A DNA stretch of 64,000 bases, from NCBI RefSeq assembly GCF_007679035.1, contig NZ_VEFR01000002.1, positions 475,245-539,244 on the forward strand. The letters run 5' to 3'. Position 1 is the first letter of the stretch. Every line of letters begins with the position of its first letter. The translations under genes were made by a program, and so were the position numbers. The notes under the pieces were generated by a model. It was not told where the DNA came from and did no database searches. It worked only from the letters and a program-made list of their open reading frames with translations. Source of the stretch: Agrococcus jejuensis. GTDB lineage: Bacteria > Actinomycetota > Actinomycetes > Actinomycetales > Microbacteriaceae. Below, piece by piece: positions 33,260 through 40,669 of the stretch.

Positions 33260-34606
33260 TCAGGAGACGCGAGCGAGCCGGTCCTCGCCGTCGGCGGCCT
33301 CGGCCTCGGCGGCGAGGGAGCGCTCGCGCGGACCCCACGTCTCGCGGGTGAGGAGCGCGGCGGTGAGGCCGATCGCGGCGTAGAGCGCGAAGAGCAGCGC
33401 CGGGCCGAGCCATCCGAGCGCCACGAACAGCAGCGTCGTGATGAAGGGCGTGAAGCCCGACACCATCGCCGAGATCTGATACGCGAGCGATGCGCCCGAC
33501 GATCGGGTCTTCGCCTGGAACAGCTCGGGGAACCATGCGCCCTGCGCACCCGCGAGGGCGTTCTGGCACACGGAGTACGCCAGCACCATCGTCAGCACGA
33601 TGAGGATGAACACGCCCGTGTTCACGAGCAGGAACATCGGCACGGCGAACAGCACGGCGAAGATCGTCACGCCGATGTACAGCGGCCGGCGACCGATGCG
33701 GTCGGTGAGGTTCGCCCACGCCCAGGTGCCGACGACGCCGATGCCCGCGCCGATGCAGAGGGCCGTGAGGGTCTGCGACGGCTCCGCGAGGCCGTTCGTG
33801 TTGATGTAGCTGATCATGTACGTCACCGACACGGCGTAGCCGGCGGTCTCGGCGACGCGCAGGCCGATGCCGCGCAGGATGTTGCGCCAGTCGGTCTTGA
33901 TGACCTCGACGATGGGCGACTTCACGATGATGCCCTGCGTCTTGACGTCCTCGAAGACGGGCGACTCGGGCACCTTGGCGCGGATGATGAGGCCGACGGC
34001 GACGAGCACGATGCTCGCGAGGAACGGCACGCGCCACGCCCAGTCGCCGGGCAGGTGCACCGAGACGAGGAAGGTGAGGTTCGCGAGCAGGAGGCCGACG
34101 GGGAAGCCCGCCTGCACGATGCCGGTGTAGGCGCCCTTGCGCTTCCATGGCGCGTGCTCGTAGCTCATGAGGATCGCGCCGCCCCACTCGGCGCCGAAGG
34201 CGACGCCCTGGATGATGCGCACGGTCACGAGCAGGATCGGGGCGATGATGCCCACCTGCGCGTACGTGGGGAGCAGGCCGATGACGAACGTCGCGAGGCC
34301 CATGGCGATGAGGGAGGCGACGAGCACGGGCTTGCGGCCGATCTTGTCGCCGAGGTGACCACCGATCACGCCGCCGAGCGGGCGGGCGAGGAAGCCGACG
34401 CCGAGGGTCGCGAACGACAGCAGCGTGCCGACGAGCGGGTCGTCGGAGGGGTAGAAGACGGTGCCGAAGTACAGGGCGGCGGCGGTGCCGTAGCCGATGA
34501 AGTCGTACGTCTCGATCACGGCGCCGACGCCGGATCCGACGGCGACCCGCTTCGCCTCGGGAGTGCCGCGGACGGGTCCGCGCATCGCAAGAGCCTCGGT
34601 GCTCAT
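33260..34606 (-). CDS. MFS transporter, metabolite:H+ symporter (MHS) family, paralogue 2
   Basis: 448 aa with about twelve hydrophobic segments. MHS motifs are present: GAVIETYDFIGYGTAAALYFG, GGHLGDKIGRKPVLV, QGVAFGAEWGGAILMSYEH. GGAGAGG precedes ATG 34606. The promoter is divergent from the isomerase gene and both share one operator. It looks like the counterpart of the importer at 28619-29938; two MHS importers within 6 kb suggest either two substrates or uptake of substrate and a product. A short acidic C-terminus ends the protein. Substrate not determinable, but organic acids are the family norm. Confidence 0.88.
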   Translation of the reverse strand: MSTEALAMRGPVRGTPEAKRVAVGSGVGAVIETYDFIGYGTAAALYFGTVFYPSDDPLVGTLLSFATLGVGFLARPLGGVIGGHLGDKIGRKPVLVASLIAMGLATFVIGLLPTYAQVGIIAPILLVTVRIIQGVAFGAEWGGAILMSYEHAPWKRKGAYTGIVQAGFPVGLLLANLTFLVSVHLPGDWAWRVPFLASIVLVAVGLIIRAKVPESPVFEDVKTQGIIVKSPIVEVIKTDWRNILRGIGLRVAETAGYAVSVTYMISYINTNGLAEPSQTLTALCIGAGIGVVGTWAWANLTDRIGRRPLYIGVTIFAVLFAVPMFLLVNTGVFILIVLTMVLAYSVCQNALAGAQGAWFPELFQAKTRSSGASLAYQISAMVSGFTPFITTLLFVALGWLGPALLFALYAAIGLTAALLTRETWGPRERSLAAEAEAADGEDRLARVS

Positions 34607-34695
34607 GGGTTCCTCTCCTGGTCAAGGATGCCTCGGCGAGGAGCGGCTCACGAGCCACACGACGCTGTCGGCTTGGGACAGCATGCACGCATTCC

Positions 34696-34726
34696 TGTTG
34701 ACTGTCAACAGTCGACTTGCTACCGT
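34696..34726. promoter_or_regulatory. Shared divergent promoters and FadR/GntR-type operator
   Basis: Plus strand: -35 TTGACT (34698-34703), 17-nt spacer, -10 TACCGT (34721-34726) for the isomerase gene. Minus strand: -35 TTGACA (34703-34708), 17-nt spacer, weak -10 CATGCT for importer 2. Both -35 boxes lie within the near-perfect palindrome TGTTGACTGTCAACA (34696-34710), so one bound regulator would block both directions. The FadR/GntR gene at 32437 is the natural candidate. Confidence 0.65.
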
Positions 34727-34795
34727 CGCTCACGGCGCGGATCTGCCGCGTCGCTCGGTGCGGAGCGGATCTCGCACCACGCGAGGATGACGACG

Positions 34796-35686
34796 ATGAC
34801 GTTCCCCGAGAGGCTCGGCTGCTCGACGATCTCGTTCCAGCACCTCGCGCTGCCCGACGCGCTGCGCGACGTGCGCGCCCTCGGGTTCCAGGAGATCGAC
34901 CTCGGCGCCCTCCCCGGCGTCTGCGACCACGTGCCGTTCGAGCTCGACGACCGCGCGATCGACGACGTCGCGTCCGCGATCGCGGATGCCGGCATCCGCG
35001 TGCGCTCGGTGAACGGCGACGTCGGCGACCTCAACGTGCCCGCCGCCGACCGCGCCGCGCGTCGCGAGCACGTCGAGCGCCTCCTGCGTCTCACGGCCGC
35101 GATCGGCGCGGATGCGCTCGTGCTGCCGTGCGGCGCCCTCGACCACGAGCCCGCCGCGGCGCTCGACCTCGACGTCGCGCGCGTCGCCCACGAGCTCGCC
35201 GTCGCCGGCACGCTCGCCGAGCAGCTCGGCACGCAGGTGTGGGTCGAGTCCATCCACTTCCTGCGACTGTGCTGGAACGCCGAGCGCGCGGCCATGCTGC
35301 ACGAGCGCACGCCCGAGTCGGTGCGGGCCGTGCTCGACCTCGCGCACGTCGTCGCCGCGGGCGACGACGTCGCCGACGTCGTCGAGACGTGGGGCGATCG
35401 CACCGCGCACGTGCACCTGCGCGACGCCGTGCTGGGCGACTTCGCCAAGCCCATCGGCGGCGGCGACGTCGACTTCGAGGCCGCGTTCGCGGCCCTCGCC
35501 GCGTCGGGCTACGCGGGCGGCTTCACCCTCGAGCTGCCCGCCCGCGCCTACACCGACGACGCGACCTCGACGTCGACGCCCGAGTTCCGCGCCGAGCGCC
35601 GCACGGCGATCGACGACGCCGCGCGCCACGTCGCCCCCATGCTCGAGGCCGCCGGCCTCGCCCACCGTGGCGTGCAGACCGTCTGA
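34796..35686 (+). CDS. Sugar phosphate isomerase/epimerase (AP-endonuclease 2-type TIM barrel)
   Basis: 296 aa from ATG 34796; ATG 34787 is also in frame but leaves no room for the GAGG ribosome site. The TIM-barrel metal ligands are visible: Glu in VWVESIHF, Asp/His in VLDLAHVVAAGDD, His in TAHVHLRDAV, Glu near the C-terminus in FTLELPA. Family members isomerise or epimerise keto-sugars, decarboxylate or dehydrate their derivatives (IolE, IolI, hydroxypyruvate isomerase, 3-oxo-isoapionate decarboxylase). Divergent from importer 2 and followed by the SDR, it probably interconverts the imported compound or its oxidation product for the transketolase. Reaction unresolved. Confidence 0.85.
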   Translation: MTFPERLGCSTISFQHLALPDALRDVRALGFQEIDLGALPGVCDHVPFELDDRAIDDVASAIADAGIRVRSVNGDVGDLNVPAADRAARREHVERLLRLTAAIGADALVLPCGALDHEPAAALDLDVARVAHELAVAGTLAEQLGTQVWVESIHFLRLCWNAERAAMLHERTPESVRAVLDLAHVVAAGDDVADVVETWGDRTAHVHLRDAVLGDFAKPIGGGDVDFEAAFAALAASGYAGGFTLELPARAYTDDATSTSTPEFRAERRTAIDDAARHVAPMLEAAGLAHRGVQTV

Positions 35687-35717
35687 CGCCTCCCACGCAT
35701 CCGAAGAAGGAGCAGCC

Positions 35718-36488
35718 ATGACCACCACCAGGACCGCCATCGTGACCGGCGCCGCCAGCGAGCGGGGCATCGGCATGGCCGTCGCCGACCGCTACGCGGC
35801 CGACGGCTGGGCCATCGTCATCCTCGACCTCGACGGGGAGCGCGCCGCGCAGGTCGCCGCCGAGATCGGCGAGCGCCACGGCGTCGCCCACTTCGGCGCC
35901 ACGGCGAACGTCGCCGACGAGGCATCGGTCGAGGCCGCACGCGCCGCCGTGTCCGCCGAGGTCGAGGCGGGTCGTCTGCCCGTCGTCGGCGCCCTCGCGA
36001 ACATCGCGGGCATCACGTCGCCCGTGCCCTTCCTCGAGACCGACCTCGCGCTGTGGAACACCGTCATGGCGGTCAACGCCACCGGCACGTACCTCGTGAC
36101 GAAGGCCTTCCTGCCGCCGATGCTCGAGGCCGGCTTCGGCCGCATCGTCAACATGTCGTCGGTCTCGGCCCAGCGCGGCGGCGGCGTGTTCGGCAAGGTG
36201 CCCTACTCGGCCGCGAAGGCTGCGATCCTCGGCTTCACCAAGGCGCTCGCCCGTGAGATCGCCGACTCGGGCGTCACCGTGAACTCCGTCACGCCCGGCG
36301 CGGTCGACACGAACATCCGCGTCGGCACGACGCCCGAGCTGGAGGCGCGGATCGCCGCCGACATCCCGATCGGCCGCACGGCGTCGACCGACGAGGTGTC
36401 GGCCGTCTTCGCATTCCTCTCGAGCGAGGGCGCCTCGTACCTGCAGGGCACGAACATCGACATCAACGGTGGCAGCCACATGCACTGA
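35718..36488 (+). CDS. Short-chain dehydrogenase/reductase (SDR, 3-oxoacyl-ACP reductase-like)
   Basis: 256 aa. NAD(P)-binding TGAASERGIGMAVADRYA, structural NIAGITS, catalytic Ser in NMSSVS, Tyr-Lys in PYSAAKAA and the C-terminal DINGGSHMH are all present, giving a classical SDR. AAGGAG precedes the ATG, 31 bp after the isomerase. In this context it likely oxidises a hydroxyl on the pathway sugar, rather than acting in fatty-acid synthesis, which uses a differently clustered FabG. The gene ends at a hairpin followed by a TCGAGGAG repeat. With the isomerase and importer 2 it forms the right half of the catabolic island. Confidence 0.87.
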   Translation: MTTTRTAIVTGAASERGIGMAVADRYAADGWAIVILDLDGERAAQVAAEIGERHGVAHFGATANVADEASVEAARAAVSAEVEAGRLPVVGALANIAGITSPVPFLETDLALWNTVMAVNATGTYLVTKAFLPPMLEAGFGRIVNMSSVSAQRGGGVFGKVPYSAAKAAILGFTKALAREIADSGVTVNSVTPGAVDTNIRVGTTPELEARIAADIPIGRTASTDEVSAVFAFLSSEGASYLQGTNIDINGGSHMH

Positions 36489-36505
36489 GCCTCGGCTCGG
36501 CTCGG

Positions 36506-36541
36506 CGAACGGGCGTCCTCCTGCAGGAGGGCGCCCGTTCG
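36506..36541 (+). terminator. Hairpin terminator after the SDR gene
   Basis: CGAACGGGCG (36506-36515) pairs with the complement at 36532-36541; inside is a second stem CCTCC-TGCA-GGAGG, giving a nearly continuous hairpin of about 15 bp plus loop. Placed 18 nt after the stop; no T-run. Confidence 0.7.
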
Positions 36542-36571
36542 GCGTTCCCCGGGGGCTGGTCCGCGATCCCC

Positions 36572-36736
36572 CACCAGCTGGTCGAGGAGCGCGCGAGCCC
36601 CTGGGCGAGCCCGCGTCACGAGACCACGTGACCCGCCGCTCCCGCTCAGCCATGCGCGTGGTCACGTCGAGCGCGCACGTCGCGTGGTCTCGTGACGGCT
36701 GCAGCCTGCGGCTGCGGCCTCCTCGACCAGCTGGTG
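36572..36736. repeat. TCGAGGAG-type long inverted repeat, single copy
   Basis: Same design as the array at 31950: CACCAGCTGGTCGAGGAGC...CGCGTCACGAGAC on the left and GTCTCGTGACGG...GCCTCCTCGACCAGCTGGTG on the right, loop with CATGCGCGTGGTCACG. Arm interiors differ from the array (CCCCTGGGCGAG versus CGCAGCGAG), so outer boxes are conserved and inner parts covary. Fills the 267-bp gap after the SDR gene. Confidence 0.85.
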
Positions 36737-36755
36737 AGTGCGACCCCGCCGGACG

Positions 36756-37499
36756 TCAGTGCGGCAGGTGGTGGTGCCGCAGCAGCGTCGACCAGGCCGG
36801 CTCCTCCGGCTCGGGCTCCGGCGCCGCCGGTCGCGTGAGGTGCGCGACGAACCACCAGGTGAGCATGCCGGTCGCCGACGCGATCGCCACGTTCATCGCG
36901 CAGGCGACGAGCAGGCCCACGACGGTGCCGATCGCGGCGGCGCCGCCCTCGGCGAGCCCGGCGAAGCCCCGCTCGAGCAGCGGCGAGAGCAGGCTCGAGA
37001 AGGGTGCGGTGAAGATGTTGAGCACGAGGCGAGCGGCCAGCGCGAGTCCGAACGCCGCGAACGTGATGCGCACGGGATGCTCGAAGCCCGCCGCGCGCAG
37101 CACGCGCACGCTGATCGAGGCGCCCGCGATCGCGAGGCCGACTCCGACGAGCGCGAGGAGCCCCGTGAGCCACGGCCACGGGCCCGCGTACAGCTGCTCG
37201 ACGCTCGTCGCGGCCGCGCCGGGATCGACGTCGGGCAGCAGCGAGGCCAACGAGCGCACGAACGACTCGAGCACGAGGGGCACGAGCAGCAGCAGCAGTC
37301 CGAGGGCTGCGAGGTCGGCGCCGACGAGCATCATGGCGCCGCCCACGCCGCCGGCGAACCGGGCTCGGCCCGTCATCGCCTGCGGCAGCCGCGGCTTGGG
37401 AGGGGGTGCGATCGACGCGGCATAGGCTCGCTGCGCCTCCGGGTTGGGGGCGAGCCGGGGTGCCGAGGTGGCATAGCCCATTCGCTCGTCGGTCGTCAC
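36756..37499 (-). CDS. Hypothetical membrane protein with a His-rich tail
   Basis: 247 aa. After a ~45-residue Pro-rich N-terminal region there are four or five hydrophobic segments (GAMMLVGADLAALGLLLLLVPLVL, WLTGLLALVGVGLAIAGASI, FAAFGLALAARLVLNIF, IGTVVGLLVACAMNVAIA). The C-terminus is LLRHHHLPH, a possible metal-binding or random tail. I recognise no family. Unlinked to its neighbours: a repeat lies on one side and an intergenic gap of about 90 bp to the iron ATPase on the other, all genes reading the same way, so co-transcription with the iron operon is possible but not shown. Membrane location is clear; function unknown. Confidence 0.6.
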   Translation of the reverse strand: MTTDERMGYATSAPRLAPNPEAQRAYAASIAPPPKPRLPQAMTGRARFAGGVGGAMMLVGADLAALGLLLLLVPLVLESFVRSLASLLPDVDPGAAATSVEQLYAGPWPWLTGLLALVGVGLAIAGASISVRVLRAAGFEHPVRITFAAFGLALAARLVLNIFTAPFSSLLSPLLERGFAGLAEGGAAAIGTVVGLLVACAMNVAIASATGMLTWWFVAHLTRPAAPEPEPEEPAWSTLLRHHHLPH

Positions 37500-37589
37500 C
37501 GCCCCATGGTGCCGGCCGTGCCTGTGCCGCAGGTGGGAGCCGTCCCTCGACGCGGTGCGCGACCGGTGGCGACGACGGCCGCGTCGGCG

Positions 37590-38450
37590 TCAGGAGGCGA
37601 CTGCCTGCTCCGCACCGCCCACCTCGTCGGCGCTGACCGCACGCACGCCGTGCGTCACGTGGTGCCGCCCCAGCGGCAGCACGAGGGGCTTGCCGCACGT
37701 CGGGTCGGGGATGACTCGGCTCGAGAGCCCGAACACCTCGCGCACCATCGTCTCGGTGAGCACCGTCGAGGGCTCGCCTGCTGCGTAGAGCGCGCCGGAG
37801 CGCACGGCGACGAGATGGTCCGCGTAGCGCGCCGCGAGGTTGAGCTCGTGCAGCACCATGACGATCGTCGTGCCGAGCTCCCGGTTGAGGTCGGTGAGCA
37901 GGTCGAGCACCTCGACCTGGTGCGTGACGTCGAGGAAGGTCGTCGGCTCGTCGAGCAGCAGCAGCTCCGTCTGCTGGGCGAGCACCATCGCGATCCAGAC
38001 CCGCTGCCGCTGGCCTCCCGACAGCTCGTCCACCGCGCGGTCGGCGAGCGCCGCCGTGCCGGTCGCGTCGAGCGCGCGCGCGACCGCTGCATCGTCCTCG
38101 GCGGTCCACCTCGCGAGCACGCCCTGATGCGGATGGCGCCCGCGACCGACGAGGTCGGCGACGGCGATGCCCTCGGGAGCCACCGGCGACTGCGGCAGCA
38201 GCGCGAGCGTGCGCGCCACCTCCTTCGTCGGCATCGAGTGGATGCTGCGGCCGTCGAGCAGGACCGCGCCCGACTGCACGGGCAGCAGGCGCGACATCGC
38301 CTTGAGCACCGTCGACTTGCCGCACGCGTTCGCGCCGACGATCGCCGTGATCCGGCCGGGCGGCACGGCGAGGTCGAGGTCGTCGACGACGACGCGATCG
38401 CCGTAGCCGAGCCGCAGCGACTCGGCGACGAGCGCATGCTCCTGCGTCAT
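37590..38450 (-). CDS. Iron-siderophore ABC transporter ATP-binding protein (FepC/FhuC-like)
   Basis: 286 aa. Walker A VGANACGKST, Q-loop LLPQSP, signature ELSGGQRQRVWIAM and Walker B LLLLDEPTTFLD are intact; the tail FGLSSRVIPDPTCGKPLVLPLGRHH is typical of the FepC family. It energises the two FecCD-type permeases encoded upstream. The ATG (38450) overlaps the stop of a 26-aa mini-ORF by ATGA, itself overlapping permease 1 by GTGA, so the last three open frames form a coupled chain. GGGAGG lies before the ATG within the mini-ORF. As part of the operon its expression is expected to be iron-repressed through the DtxR-like box at 41734. Confidence 0.92.
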   Translation of the reverse strand: MTQEHALVAESLRLGYGDRVVVDDLDLAVPPGRITAIVGANACGKSTVLKAMSRLLPVQSGAVLLDGRSIHSMPTKEVARTLALLPQSPVAPEGIAVADLVGRGRHPHQGVLARWTAEDDAAVARALDATGTAALADRAVDELSGGQRQRVWIAMVLAQQTELLLLDEPTTFLDVTHQVEVLDLLTDLNRELGTTIVMVLHELNLAARYADHLVAVRSGALYAAGEPSTVLTETMVREVFGLSSRVIPDPTCGKPLVLPLGRHHVTHGVRAVSADEVGGAEQAVAS

Positions 38451-38527
38451 CGCGCACCTCCCACCGTGTGGGCGGCGGATGCCGCGTCGCGATGCGCACG
38501 GCGCAGGACGGTCTCGATGATGCTCAC
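38447..38527 (-). CDS. 26-aa mini-ORF between siderophore permease and ATPase genes
   Basis: GTG start at 38527 overlaps the permease stop (GTGA), and its TGA overlaps the ATPase ATG (ATGA). The peptide is MSIIETVLRRAHRDAASAAH and six further residues, amphipathic and basic. Both junctions are exact overlaps; a random frame would rarely meet both. It could be a coupling ORF that hands ribosomes on to the ATPase, or a small membrane-associated peptide. No family is recognised. Confidence 0.5.
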   Translation of the reverse strand: MSIIETVLRRAHRDAASAAHTVGGAR

Positions 38528-39588
38528 GCGGAGCCTCCACGGTTGGTGCGGACGAGCAGGGCGATGAGGAACGGGGCGCCGAGCGCACCCGTGATCACGC
38601 CGACGGGGAACTTCGTGCCGAGCGCGTACTGCGCGAACAGGTCGGCGACGAGCACGAGCAGCGCGCCGAACAGCCCGGAGGCGAGCACCGGGGATCCGAC
38701 GGGCCCGAGGATGCGGCTCGCGATCGGCCCGGAGAGGAACGCCACGAACGCGATGGGACCCGCAGCGGCCGTGGCGAAGGCCATGAGCATGACGGCGACG
38801 ACGATGAGGGAGATGCGGCGGAGCTCCACGGGCACGCCGAGCGCTGCCGCCGTCTGCTCGCCCAGCCGCATGATCTCGAGGTCGCGGAGCAGCCACAGCA
38901 GCACGGGCGCGAGCACGACCGTCGCGATCACGACGGGCAGCAGGCGATCCACGGTCGCTCCGTTGAGGTTGCCCGTCAGCCAGCGCATCGCCACCTGCAT
39001 GTCCCAGGCCGCCGCGCCGCTCAGCACGTACGACACGACGCTGCCGAGCATCGCGGAGAGCCCGATGCCGACGAGGATGAGCCGGGTGTTGGCGACGCCG
39101 CCGCCCCGATAGGCCAGCAGGTACACGAGCAGCGCGGTCGCGAGGGCGGCGACCGTCGCGAGCACCGAGACCGCCGTCGGCTCGAGCCCCAGCACGAGGA
39201 TGCCGATGACCGCGGCGGCGCTCGCACCGGAGCCGATGCCGATGATGTCGGGGCTCGCGAGCGGATTGCGCAGCATCGTCTGGAAGGTCGAGCCGGCGAG
39301 GCCGAAGGCGAAGCCGACGACGACGCCGGTCGTCGCGCGCGGGATGCGCAGCGTGCCGATCGTGAACGTGCCCTCGCCGTCCTGCCCGAGGAGCACGCGG
39401 ACGACGTCGAGGCTCGAGTAGGTCGTGCGGCCGACCGTGAGCGAGATCCAGAACGTCGCGAGCACGGCGAGCGCGAGCAGCACGTGCACGAGCAGCCGAC
39501 GACGAGCGCGTCTGCGGCGGCCGGCGGCGACGGCGAGCAGGGTGGGCGACGGCGCGCCGGTCGCGGCGTCGATGCAGGTCGTGGTCAC
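38524..39588 (-). CDS. FecCD-family iron-siderophore ABC permease 1
   Basis: 354 aa with about ten hydrophobic segments. The family motifs are visible: GFAFGLAGSTFQTMLRNPLASPDIIGIGSGAS in the first third and the C-terminal GPIAFVAFLSGPIASRIL segment with TKFPVGVITGALGAPFLIALLVR. GTG 39588 overlaps the upstream permease stop by GTGA and is therefore the start; there is a Thr/Thr/Thr/Cys N-terminus before a basic RRRRARRR run. Together with permease 2 it forms the transmembrane channel for a ferric siderophore. The C-terminal end runs into the mini-ORF. Confidence 0.92.
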   Translation of the reverse strand: MTTTCIDAATGAPSPTLLAVAAGRRRRARRRLLVHVLLALAVLATFWISLTVGRTTYSSLDVVRVLLGQDGEGTFTIGTLRIPRATTGVVVGFAFGLAGSTFQTMLRNPLASPDIIGIGSGASAAAVIGILVLGLEPTAVSVLATVAALATALLVYLLAYRGGGVANTRLILVGIGLSAMLGSVVSYVLSGAAAWDMQVAMRWLTGNLNGATVDRLLPVVIATVVLAPVLLWLLRDLEIMRLGEQTAAALGVPVELRRISLIVVAVMLMAFATAAAGPIAFVAFLSGPIASRILGPVGSPVLASGLFGALLVLVADLFAQYALGTKFPVGVITGALGAPFLIALLVRTNRGGSA

Positions 39589-40628
39589 AGCTCGCGCACC
39601 TTCTGCCTGCGGACGATCCAGATGAAGAACGGGGCCCCGACGATCGACGTGACGATGCCGACCTGGATCTCCTCCGTGCCGCCGACGAGCCGTCCGACGA
39701 CGTCGGCGGCGGTGAGCAGCACCGCGCCGCCGATCGCCGACAGCGGTACGAGCCAGCGGTGGTCGACGCCCGAGAGCAGCCGCACGACGTGCGGCACGAC
39801 GAGGCCGACGAAGCCGATGGGGCCGGCGATCGCGGTCGACGCGCCGCAGAGGATGACGCCGCCGAGCGCTGCGACGATGCGAGCGCGCAGCACGTGCTCG
39901 CCGAGGCCGCGCGCGAGCTCGTCGCCGAGGGCGAGCGAGTTGAGCGCTCGCGCCGAGGCCCAGGAGACGAGCAGGCCGACGAGCAGGAACGGCCCGATCA
40001 GGGCGATCTTGTCCCACGAGCCGCCGCCGACGCCGCCGATCGACCAGTGGCGGAACTCCTCCATGGCGTCGACGCGCGGCAGCAGCACGGCGCCCACGAG
40101 CGATGTGAGGGCGACGGACGTCGCAGCGCCCGCCAGCGCCAGCTTGAGCGGCGTCGCGCCGCCACGGCCGAGCGATCCGACCGCGTAGACGAAGACCGCG
40201 GCGACGGATGCGCCGAGCATCGCGGTCCAGATGTACGCGCCGTCGGTCGACATGCCCACGGCGACGATGCCGATGACCACCGCGAGCGACGCCCCCGCGT
40301 TGACGCCGAGGATCTCGGGGTCGGCGAGCGGGTTGCGGGTGACGCCCTGCATGACGGCGCCGGCCACGCCCAGCGCGGCACCGACGACGATCGCCAGCAC
40401 GGTGCGGGGCATGCGCTTGACGACGGCGGCCTGCGCCGTCGTGTCCTGCTGACCGAGCACGCCCGCCACGATGTCGTCCCATCCGACGTCGAGCACGCCG
40501 AAGGTCACCGAGGCGATCGCAGCGAGGGCGAGGGCGAGCAGCAGGCCCAGGGCGACGAGCAGACGCACCCGCACCGGGCGTCGACGACGGTCGATGCCCG
40601 GTGCGGGTGCGGTGGTGGTGCTGGTCAT
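39585..40628 (-). CDS. FecCD-family iron-siderophore ABC permease 2
   Basis: 347 aa, about ten hydrophobic segments. Motifs VGAALGVAGAVMQGVTRNPLADPEILGVNAGASLAV and the C-terminal GPIGFVGLVVPHVVRLLSG plus EIQVGIVTSIVGAPFFIWIVRRQK identify a FecC/FepD homologue. ATG 40628 is 41 bp downstream of the binding-protein gene on the same strand. The gene pairs with permease 1, which overlaps it by four bases. It is the more classical FepD-like member of the pair; the import system is complete without further subunits. Confidence 0.92.
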   Translation of the reverse strand: MTSTTTAPAPGIDRRRRPVRVRLLVALGLLLALALAAIASVTFGVLDVGWDDIVAGVLGQQDTTAQAAVVKRMPRTVLAIVVGAALGVAGAVMQGVTRNPLADPEILGVNAGASLAVVIGIVAVGMSTDGAYIWTAMLGASVAAVFVYAVGSLGRGGATPLKLALAGAATSVALTSLVGAVLLPRVDAMEEFRHWSIGGVGGGSWDKIALIGPFLLVGLLVSWASARALNSLALGDELARGLGEHVLRARIVAALGGVILCGASTAIAGPIGFVGLVVPHVVRLLSGVDHRWLVPLSAIGGAVLLTAADVVGRLVGGTEEIQVGIVTSIVGAPFFIWIVRRQKVREL

Positions 40629-40669
40629 GCTGCGCGACGACCGAGGGTCGTCATCGAGGCGTCAGGCGA

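Noticed and set aside
23072..36488. Sulfoquinovose (sulfo-TK) pathway as a firm call for the catabolic island
   Set aside because: A split transketolase, isomerase, reductase and TauE-type exporter are compatible, but no sulfoquinovosidase or diagnostic residues were seen, so it remains one hypothesis among several.
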